In this document: positions 32,817 to 40,927 of the stretch, piece after piece | Position numbering within the stretch: the first letter of the stretch is position 1 | Layout: each line of letters opens with the position of its first letter | IMG/VR virus record: IMGVR_UViG_3300036985_002432 | Span: 1 to 64,000 of that record | Direction: 5' to 3' (one strand) | From: a virus | Length of the DNA stretch: 64,000 nt | Notes under the pieces: generated by a model | Told to the model about the DNA's origin: nothing | Databases searched by the model: none | Seen by the model: the letters and a program-made list of their open reading frames with translations, nothing else | Made by a program: the position numbers and the translations under genes

Positions 32817-35800
32817 TGAGTTATAATAGAAAAGTACTTAAGACAGCTACTAAAGAATTAGGAAAAGCTAAAGCACCAGCTAAACCAAAAGATATTATTA
32901 TTGATCCAATGGGTCAATGGAAATATCCTGGACAAAATACTAGAATACCTGGTAGTAATATTACTATGCAAAATGTTTCTTATCCTGTATGGGCACAACC
33001 TAATGTAGGACCTGGTGCAATGATGTATCCTGAACAAGAATATCAATTTCCAGGAGCAGATTATGTAGATGAATTTCCTCAAGGTAGTAATGAAGATTAT
33101 TATGAAGATGAACTTGATGAAGAACAAATAGCAGAGTTAAGAGCAGGAGGATATACAGTAGAAGATATATCTGTACCTTCTGTAGGTAATTACAAACAAG
33201 GTGGTTCTTTACTTACTAAGAAAGTAGCATGTAAAAAATGTGGTTGGAAATGGGATGCTGCAGATGGTGGTGATGATGTTACTACATGTCATAAGTGTGG
33301 TGGTGAAGGATTAATACATGCTCAAACTGGTTTCTCAAGTCCTTATTATTCATATGGTGACAAAAAGTATATGAAAAAAAGTAATGATTGGTTAGTAGAT
33401 TATAATGGTAAATATGTTCCTCTATCTAAAAATGTTGCTGCAAGAAGTACTGAATTAAATAAAAATGCTAAATACGTTCCTGCCAAAACATTAGAAAAAT
33501 CTCCATATCAATTACAACAAGAAGCTAAATTAAAGTCAGGTCAATCTAATTATGATATGATGGCTAGTAATAAACCTCAAGTAGCTGATAATACAAAAGT
33601 TGTTAAAAATAAAATTGCAAGCTTAAGTGAACTTGCTGCAGCAGAAGCTATAAAAAAAGAATTTGTAGAAACTGAAAAAAAAATAAAAAATGATTTTAAT
33701 AATACTACTCAGTATTATGAAGATTATCATAAATCGCCAATGTATAAAAGTATGCTTAACAATAGTATGCGAGATTGGGGATGGGCAAAAGAAGATCCTT
33801 CTAATATTAGTGAAGGCAGATCTCAAAATTTAAAAAGTTTAGAATCACCTACTGTTTTAAAGGTTCAACCAACAGGAGAAGATGAAAATACAGGTGGATG
33901 GTCTTCTGGTAGTACAGGTAATATAACTGTTACACCACTAGGGTATAAAGTACAAGGAATACTTCCTCATGAAATATCACACAGTATAGATAGGCCTCTA
34001 CATAGGTGGAGTGATAGATTGATACCTACTAAAGATATAGCCGCTATTAATAAATTTAAACCTAAAAATTTTATAACTTCTTTAGAATTTCAAAATTTAT
34101 CTTCTTCTGACCAAAAAATGATATTAAATAATCCAGAAGACGAATATGTAAAAGAATATGTAAAAAATAAAGAAGAATGGAATGATTATGTTGGCACACC
34201 TACAGAAACAAGAGCTAGATTAAATGATATTAGAATGCAATCAAAATTTAAAGGTGTATATGATCCTTTTACTCAAAAAGTATCTCCTGATATTTATAAA
34301 AAACTTTTAAATACACCTTTTGAAAAAGATAAAAATGAAGGGTTTGATGCTTTAAAACAACTTAAAGGTATTTATACGGATAAACAAATTCAATGGATGT
34401 TAAATAATATCTCAAAAAATCAAGAACAAAATCAAGAAAATATTGAGCAAGGTGTTGCAAGAAAAGGTGGTAGTCTTAAAAAGTATTCTAGAAGTTTAGA
34501 AGCTACTAATAAATTATTTCATGTATCACCTTTATTAAAAAAAGCAAAGTCTAAAAAGAAAAAAATATTTGATCCTAGTTCTAGTTATTTTCAAGATGGT
34601 GGTTTTCTTCCTCAAGCACAATTTGGACTAAATGTAGATGAGAATGGTAAGCCTATCTATTATACTGAAGAAGAATACAGACATATGTCTGAAGCTAATC
34701 AAAGAGGAGATGTAGGTACAGAAAGTAATCCTACTGTAACAGATGAAGTTACAGTAAAAGCTCAAGGTCCTGATTGGGCTAAGTATGAAAAAGAATATTT
34801 AAGTAAACAAAGTAGAGATCAATTTATTGCAGATAAAAAAAGAGAGTATATTAAAAGACAAAAAAATCTTAATAGACTTGCTGGAGTTACAATGGATAAT
34901 TTTCCAGAAGAAGTAGAAAGAAACTTTGGTAACCGCTTTGATTATAATAAAAATAGTTATATAACTAGAAGACTTGGTAAACAAGATCATTTTAATCCAA
35001 AACGTAGAGGAGAATGGATTGATGAATTAACTCCAACAGAAAGAAAAATAGTTGCAGACTCAAAGTATGGTAGTAAACTACAACCAAATCTTTGGAAAAC
35101 ATCACTTGCAGGATTACAAGAACTTGGTAATGCTGCTATTAAAGCAAGTACATTTGGTATTGTAAATAAAGATGTATTAAAAAATAGAATATCAGGATTA
35201 ACAAAAAAAGAACAAGCAGAAATTGCTAATTCAAATACTGGTGCATTAAGCACAATGGATTTTATAGATCTTGCTGGAGCTGGTATATCTAATTTTGGAT
35301 TTAATAGAGGACTAAGTACTGGTTCTGACTATAAAGAGTTACCTTCATGGAGTTCAGGAGAATTAATGCCTAATGTAACTAGAACACATGCAACGTTAAT
35401 GAATCCACTTAATCTTATTGCACTGGGAGAACTAACGGCAGGTAAATCTTTATTAGGTTTAGGAGCAAATCAACTTAAGCAATTTGGAAAAACTGCTCCT
35501 GGTCTTATGAAAGAAGTACCTACAATAGTTAAATCTGTTGCAGATGCAAGTTATATGGGTATGAGACCAAGAAAACTTTATAGTCCTTTAAATTTAATTT
35601 CTAGATATGGAAAAAAAGTAGAGGGTAACATAACACCACTTGGTAATGTATTAAAAAGAACAATTCATAATGATGCTATTGGAGAACCTATTTCATGGGG
35701 AAACCGTACATGGAAATCAGTAACTGGAAAACCAATAGCACAAAATTTACTTAAGGAAAGACCAGGAGCTACAAATAATATTTTTTCAATGCAAGTAGAT

Positions 35801-36388
35801 CCTACAATTGCAGGATCAAATATATCAAAAGGTGCAACTGAACTACCAAATAAATTAAAAAATCTTAATTGGAAGCCAACAACTGAACTTAATTATATGG
35901 GTAAACCAACAACTTCAATACCTTTAAATGATGCAGGTCTTTCAATAAATAGAAGACTTCCTTTTTCTAATAGATATGTCTCTGTAGATCCACAAAAATT
36001 AATGAATAATAAATTTCAATGGTCAACTGCAGGTTCAGGTGTTCAAAATTTAGCAGAAAAATATGCAAGTACAAACGGAATCTTTGGTGGTATTGGATTA
36101 GGAGCAGTGGGTTATGGAGCTCTTAAAGAAGGTCAAAATCCAATTAGTGTTTATAATACAGTAAATCCACTTACAGGTAATAAAAAAGGATATGATGCCT
36201 ATACATTAATGGGAGAAAATACTTTTAAAAAATATATATCTAAACCAAATCCTTATTTTATTAGAGATATTGGTCAAGGAACAGGTTTAATTGAAAAAGC
36301 TGATGGAGGTTCAATTGAAATGGATGTAGATGATGATATGATACAATATCTATTATCACAAGGATATGATGTAGAAGACATTTACTAA
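32816..36388 (+). CDS. Virion protein with zinc ribbon and zincin motif
   Basis: A 1,190-residue mosaic protein. In order: a Pro/Gly-rich N-terminus; an acidic helix LDEEQIAELRAGGYTVEDIS (100-119); a zinc ribbon with CKKCGWKW and CHKCGG (Cys139, 142, 158, 161); a metalloprotease-like segment with LPHEISHSIDRP (His385, Glu386, His389) and a downstream PTETRARLNDIR whose Glu464 could be the third ligand; a basic linker; LPQAQFG (598-604); a helical part ending in an acidic tail VDDDMIQYLLSQGYDVEDIY (1171-1190). The HExxH and ribbon suggest a virion-borne peptidase, perhaps acting on other virion proteins or on the host cell wall. Catalytic activity is inference. Confidence 0.72.
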   Translation: MSYNRKVLKTATKELGKAKAPAKPKDIIIDPMGQWKYPGQNTRIPGSNITMQNVSYPVWAQPNVGPGAMMYPEQEYQFPGADYVDEFPQGSNEDYYEDELDEEQIAELRAGGYTVEDISVPSVGNYKQGGSLLTKKVACKKCGWKWDAADGGDDVTTCHKCGGEGLIHAQTGFSSPYYSYGDKKYMKKSNDWLVDYNGKYVPLSKNVAARSTELNKNAKYVPAKTLEKSPYQLQQEAKLKSGQSNYDMMASNKPQVADNTKVVKNKIASLSELAAAEAIKKEFVETEKKIKNDFNNTTQYYEDYHKSPMYKSMLNNSMRDWGWAKEDPSNISEGRSQNLKSLESPTVLKVQPTGEDENTGGWSSGSTGNITVTPLGYKVQGILPHEISHSIDRPLHRWSDRLIPTKDIAAINKFKPKNFITSLEFQNLSSSDQKMILNNPEDEYVKEYVKNKEEWNDYVGTPTETRARLNDIRMQSKFKGVYDPFTQKVSPDIYKKLLNTPFEKDKNEGFDALKQLKGIYTDKQIQWMLNNISKNQEQNQENIEQGVARKGGSLKKYSRSLEATNKLFHVSPLLKKAKSKKKKIFDPSSSYFQDGGFLPQAQFGLNVDENGKPIYYTEEEYRHMSEANQRGDVGTESNPTVTDEVTVKAQGPDWAKYEKEYLSKQSRDQFIADKKREYIKRQKNLNRLAGVTMDNFPEEVERNFGNRFDYNKNSYITRRLGKQDHFNPKRRGEWIDELTPTERKIVADSKYGSKLQPNLWKTSLAGLQELGNAAIKASTFGIVNKDVLKNRISGLTKKEQAEIANSNTGALSTMDFIDLAGAGISNFGFNRGLSTGSDYKELPSWSSGELMPNVTRTHATLMNPLNLIALGELTAGKSLLGLGANQLKQFGKTAPGLMKEVPTIVKSVADASYMGMRPRKLYSPLNLISRYGKKVEGNITPLGNVLKRTIHNDAIGEPISWGNRTWKSVTGKPIAQNLLKERPGATNNIFSMQVDPTIAGSNISKGATELPNKLKNLNWKPTTELNYMGKPTTSIPLNDAGLSINRRLPFSNRYVSVDPQKLMNNKFQWSTAGSGVQNLAEKYASTNGIFGGIGLGAVGYGALKEGQNPISVYNTVNPLTGNKKGYDAYTLMGENTFKKYISKPNPYFIRDIGQGTGLIEKADGGSIEMDVDDDMIQYLLSQGYDVEDIY

Positions 36389-36396
36389 ACATTTAA

Positions 36397-36413
36397 AGTT
36401 TATAGTTTAAACT
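36397..36413 (+). repeat. AGTTTAAACT palindrome in the leader of a large virion gene
   Basis: AGTTTATAGTTTAAACT contains a perfect 10-base palindrome (36404-36413) and a wider AGTTTA/TAAACT hairpin. It lies in the 59-base gap just upstream of the TATATT motif. The same order, palindrome then TATATT motif, occurs at 43235-43280. Confidence 0.55.
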
Positions 36414-36416
36414 AAA

Positions 36417-36437
36417 ATTTATTATATTTATAATATA
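36417..36437 (+). promoter_or_regulatory. TATATT promoter motif
   Basis: ATTTATTATATTTATAATAT with TATATT at 36423-36428, followed by TATAATATAAAG, 19 bases before ATG 36448. TATATTTA matches seven of eight positions of the Bacteroides TAnnTTTG element. Confidence 0.5.
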
Positions 36438-36447
36438 AAGTATACTT

Positions 36448-39400
36448 ATGAAAAGACGTGTAAGAATATATAAAGCTGGAGGACAACATGGTTCTTATAT
36501 AAATAAGACAGCTCAATATTTCCAAGAAGGTGGTATGCAGATGCAAGAAGAAGTTGCACCTGAAGAACAACCTGCTCAAGAACCAAGTGATGAACAAGTT
36601 ATTACATTCATTATGCAAACTCTATCACAACCTAATGGTAGTATAGAACAAGCTAAGCAACAACTTGTACAAGCAAATATAAATCCTGCACGTATTACAC
36701 AATTATCAGAAGCTGCATTAGAGTATATTAATCAACAACAAGATATAGCATTAGCTGAAGCAACTGGTAATGAAGAAGATGCTGCAGCAATGCAATTAGA
36801 ACAAGATGCTAATGATAGAGCAGTTGCTGAAGAAGAACAAGCTGCTCAACAAGCTGCACAGAATCAAGAGATGTATGCACAATCAGAAGAAAGTGCTGTA
36901 GATCCAAATGAAAATGATGACAGTAGTGCTGCTTATATGCGTAGTGGAGGTATGCCTAATAAAAGAGCATACATAAGTAACTTTATAAAACTTGCCAAAA
37001 AACAAGAAGGTGGAGATACAGAAGAATCTAAATCAGATATTAAAACAGATATCCCAGTAGGAGGTAGAGTAGAGAAAGTAAGTAAATTTCATAATGCATT
37101 AAAAAGTACTGCAAATAATGTTGCACTTAAAGAACAAGCAGAGAAACAATATGAGCAACAGATGCAACAAATGCAGCAGATGCCACCACAAGGTTATGCA
37201 CAAGATGGTGGAGACACTGAATCTGGTGTATCAGATTTTGACCCATATCATAATTTAGAACATTATAGTGGAGCTTTTGAACATTCAATGCCTTTTAATG
37301 CATTAACTGAAGCACAGTTTGGTGGATGGGGTCATGGTAGAGAAAGACGTGCAGCAAGAAGAATGAATAGAATGATGCCACAAGGATTTAATCAAATGGC
37401 TAATATAATGGGTAATATGGGTAATCAAATGATTAATCCCTTTATGCAACAACAAATGAATTCTCTTGCACAGTTTATGCCTAATCAAGGTAACTTAGGT
37501 TTAGCTAATATTGATGTACGTAGAACCGGTATATTTGGTAGACCAAAAGAATATACTATTAATTTTAATACAGCATCTCCTGTAACTATTAAAGATGTTG
37601 CAGATACAAAAAAGCAAGAAATTAATAATGCAGAAACAACTAAAAAAGAAGTTGAAGAAACAGTTAAAGAAGAAGAAACTAATACAGCAACTACTAAGAA
37701 TGCTGAAGTAGAAAAAACAGCAGATGAATTACCAGAAGAATCAGATATAACAGTTACTACAAATGAAGTAAAAAGAAACAGTGGTAAAAATTTATCAGGT
37801 GGAAATGAAAATGTAAATGTTATTGGAAATGGTACTGGAATTATGCCAATACCGGAACAACAACCAATACAAAGTAAAGGTGTAATTCAAAATGCAATTA
37901 ATAAAGCAAACCAATACCCTAGTATAGGAACTAATCAAAATATTACTCCAATTACCGGTGCAAAAGTTGGACCATTTGATTTTACAAAAATAGCAAATGT
38001 AGGACAAGGTATGGGTAATGTCCTTGCACAAACTGTTCAAGATAAAGCTAAAGCTGAAAAAATAGCTAAGTGGAAAGAACATTTAAGACAAGAAAAAATT
38101 AATGCATTACCATTTTTAGAAAAACAAATGTGGTATGCACAACATCCAGAAGATAAACCAAAAATTAAACCAGGTAAAAAACCAATATCTACAAGTAATA
38201 ATGGAGTTATTAAATGGCAACAAGGTGGATTTACAGATCCTAATTCTGGCTTATATAAATTCATGGGTGGTGGAGAAGACATGGATCAAGCTAACTTAGA
38301 TTATTCTGATTCTAAAAATATATCAACTCCATATTTTTCAAATGGTGGTTTATATAGATTTCAAAAAGAAGGTGAAGTTACTGATGAGAATACATGTCTT
38401 CCAGGTATGACTGGTTGTTTCCCACAAGGATCTGCAGGAAATAAAGAAGTAGTAGAATTAACTGAAGATGAAAAAGCAGCTAAGGTTATTGCAGATAAAG
38501 AAGCTGCTGATAAGCTTGTAGCATCTAAAATAGCTTCTGATAAACTTGCTGCAGAAACAGCAAGAAATGCTTACATTGATGAGCAAATGAAAAAAGGAAA
38601 TAATACAAATGGTAATATAGACTATGAAAACTTTAATTATGCACAACAGTATTTGCAAAATCTAGGTTTAGGAGCAAATAATCCTTTTTCATTTATATCC
38701 CGTGGAAACAACTGGAATAAAGCAATAGGAAGTCCTTATGGTACAGGAACACTTAATCCTATTAGTGGAATGATTGGACCTAATGCACAAGTAAGTAGTA
38801 TTAATGTAGATAAAACTAGAATGTTTGGCCCTAATAAAGGAGCTCCAAAAAAGTTTACAGTAAATTATAATGTACCAGGACAACCAGGTATTAATGCATC
38901 AGGTACACCACAAAGTTATGTAGGATCAGATGGACAAACACATTGGATGAATAATGGTAATCAATCTTCTAAAGGTAATCAAGAAACAGGTAGAAAAAGA
39001 CCAGTAGCAGATATGTTACTAAGATCTAGAGTTCCTGGTTTACAACAATTAGGTGCAAAAATGTATCCATGGGAAAATAATAATACATCAGAATCTATGT
39101 CAGGATTACATGATAAAGGTGATGAAGCTTATAAAGAACATTTTGGACATTATCCAGGTGAAGAAAAAATTAGTACAAAATTTATACATCCTACTCAAGA
39201 TCAATTAGAAAATGAAACATATGGACCAATTCCTGGATCAACTCCAGAAACTGATTCAGGATATCAACTTGATGCTGAAGGTATGAGAGCAATACCACAA
39301 TATGAATCTCCTTATAGTAAATTACAAACTAGACCACTTGAAAGATTTACCAATACTCCAGAACTTGTACCAATGAATTTCCCAGGTGTTGGTTCTAATT

Positions 39401-40917
39401 ATAGAGAAAGACAAGAAGAACCTAATACAGAAGAAATGCCACCAATGGTAAATACTGCTGGACCAATGATTGGTGCTGAAGATATGGTACAAGAATATGA
39501 ACAACCTTTTTCAGAAAAAGTTGATTTAATGAATTCTCAATTACAAGTTCCTGATTATTATCCTAATTCAATGGGTGATAGATTAACTCAAGAACAAGTA
39601 AGTCAAAATTTAAATGAAAATTTACAAGGTGTAGGATATATGCCGGAAAATGAATTATTAAATTATGATCATTATGATTCATCAAATGATTTTAAATTAG
39701 ATCCAATTACTAATAAACCAGTAATTAGACAAAGAATTAATAGACGTAATACAAATCCATCTAGTAATAATAGAGTAACTACTAATAATAATAATAATAA
39801 TAATAGAGCAGTTAATAATAAATCTGATGATGCACCTATTGAAAAAGTAAATTCAAATGTATCAAAAACAACTTTAACACCAAAACAACAAAAAGCAGAT
39901 CAAGAATATAAAAGAAAACAAGTAGAACAAGAAGCAAGATCATATATAGTTCCTGAAGGTTCTAATCCTATTTATAATAATTCTGATGAAGTAATTTCAG
40001 ATGTAGCTAAACGACAAGAACAAGCTCAAAAAAGTTTTAGACAAGCTCAAGAAAAGTTTAAAAAAACATATGGTATTGATCAATCTACATTAGAAATGTA
40101 TTTAAATGTAGAAAATACAGATCAAGCTAGATCAATGGAAAAAGCTTACCCACAATTAAAACAAGCAGCTATTAAATATAAACCAGTATATACTAGACAA
40201 GCTCAAGAAAAAGCTGTACAAGATATTTTTAATAGAGCAACAACAATGTTCCAACGTCAATATGGTGGTAATGCACTTCCTAAAGCTCAATTTGGCCCTC
40301 CTGAAGATATACCATTTGGATATTTTAAAGATCCTAATGGAACAGGAGTTTATAGAAATTTAGCCGGTGAAATTTATAAACCTAAAACTAATCTTGAAGG
40401 TAATACAGATAAGTTAATGGGTAATGAATTTACTCAAGAAGGTAATGGATTAACTACAGACAAATCTATGGGTTTTGATTCATCTGGTACTGGTTATAGA
40501 AATGAAGGTTTATTATCTGATGAAGAAAAACAAGCAGGTGCTATGAATAAAGTATCTCAAAAGTTTAAGAATAAACAAGAGTGGAATATAGATGCTAAAG
40601 GTGCATTAGATTTTGGTAATATGGCTGGTAATAAACTAGCTGGATTTTTAGAAAGATCTCAACAAGCTAAACAAAATAGAAACATGGGTAGTAAATATGA
40701 TGCTTCTAATTTGTATGCACAAACAGATGAAAGAGATAGAGGTACCTATGGTCAAGAAGGTGATTTTAAACCAAATGAAACTGGATTTAAAGGTGTAGTT
40801 AAGTATGGTGGCTACATGGAAGAAGGTGGTAGTTATGAAGAAGGTGGTGACACTTGGATGTCTGAAGAACAAATACAACAGTTCTTGGCTGAAGGTGGTG
40901 AATTAGAATTTGTTTAA
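36448..40917 (+). CDS. Large low-complexity virion protein (cargo candidate)
   Basis: A 1,489-residue, Gln/Asn/Glu-rich protein that starts MKRRVRIYKAGGQHGSYINK. It has many GG-containing segments (FQEGGMQ, YMRSGGMPN, KKQEGGDTEE, YAQDGGDTES, FSNGGLYRF, YMEEGG, YEEGGDTW) and LPKAQFG (1277-1283), plus LTEAQFGG (286-293). An internal duplication is visible: VRRTGIFGRPKEYTINFN near residue 355 and VDKTRMFGPNKGAPKKFTVN near 790. An Asn run (N7) is encoded by an AAT microsatellite. The last residues MSEEQIQQFLAEGGELEFV mirror the acidic helix of the protein at 32816. Most of it looks disordered. Position suggests packaging and ejection with the genome. Confidence 0.68.
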   Translation: MKRRVRIYKAGGQHGSYINKTAQYFQEGGMQMQEEVAPEEQPAQEPSDEQVITFIMQTLSQPNGSIEQAKQQLVQANINPARITQLSEAALEYINQQQDIALAEATGNEEDAAAMQLEQDANDRAVAEEEQAAQQAAQNQEMYAQSEESAVDPNENDDSSAAYMRSGGMPNKRAYISNFIKLAKKQEGGDTEESKSDIKTDIPVGGRVEKVSKFHNALKSTANNVALKEQAEKQYEQQMQQMQQMPPQGYAQDGGDTESGVSDFDPYHNLEHYSGAFEHSMPFNALTEAQFGGWGHGRERRAARRMNRMMPQGFNQMANIMGNMGNQMINPFMQQQMNSLAQFMPNQGNLGLANIDVRRTGIFGRPKEYTINFNTASPVTIKDVADTKKQEINNAETTKKEVEETVKEEETNTATTKNAEVEKTADELPEESDITVTTNEVKRNSGKNLSGGNENVNVIGNGTGIMPIPEQQPIQSKGVIQNAINKANQYPSIGTNQNITPITGAKVGPFDFTKIANVGQGMGNVLAQTVQDKAKAEKIAKWKEHLRQEKINALPFLEKQMWYAQHPEDKPKIKPGKKPISTSNNGVIKWQQGGFTDPNSGLYKFMGGGEDMDQANLDYSDSKNISTPYFSNGGLYRFQKEGEVTDENTCLPGMTGCFPQGSAGNKEVVELTEDEKAAKVIADKEAADKLVASKIASDKLAAETARNAYIDEQMKKGNNTNGNIDYENFNYAQQYLQNLGLGANNPFSFISRGNNWNKAIGSPYGTGTLNPISGMIGPNAQVSSINVDKTRMFGPNKGAPKKFTVNYNVPGQPGINASGTPQSYVGSDGQTHWMNNGNQSSKGNQETGRKRPVADMLLRSRVPGLQQLGAKMYPWENNNTSESMSGLHDKGDEAYKEHFGHYPGEEKISTKFIHPTQDQLENETYGPIPGSTPETDSGYQLDAEGMRAIPQYESPYSKLQTRPLERFTNTPELVPMNFPGVGSNYRERQEEPNTEEMPPMVNTAGPMIGAEDMVQEYEQPFSEKVDLMNSQLQVPDYYPNSMGDRLTQEQVSQNLNENLQGVGYMPENELLNYDHYDSSNDFKLDPITNKPVIRQRINRRNTNPSSNNRVTTNNNNNNNRAVNNKSDDAPIEKVNSNVSKTTLTPKQQKADQEYKRKQVEQEARSYIVPEGSNPIYNNSDEVISDVAKRQEQAQKSFRQAQEKFKKTYGIDQSTLEMYLNVENTDQARSMEKAYPQLKQAAIKYKPVYTRQAQEKAVQDIFNRATTMFQRQYGGNALPKAQFGPPEDIPFGYFKDPNGTGVYRNLAGEIYKPKTNLEGNTDKLMGNEFTQEGNGLTTDKSMGFDSSGTGYRNEGLLSDEEKQAGAMNKVSQKFKNKQEWNIDAKGALDFGNMAGNKLAGFLERSQQAKQNRNMGSKYDASNLYAQTDERDRGTYGQEGDFKPNETGFKGVVKYGGYMEEGGSYEEGGDTWMSEEQIQQFLAEGGELEFV
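39784..39804 (+). repeat. AAT microsatellite encoding polyasparagine
   Basis: Seven tandem AAT codons encode an Asn run within a disordered part of the large virion protein. Length variation between related genomes would be expected. Confidence 0.85.
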
Positions 40918-40927
40918 AAATATAGTT

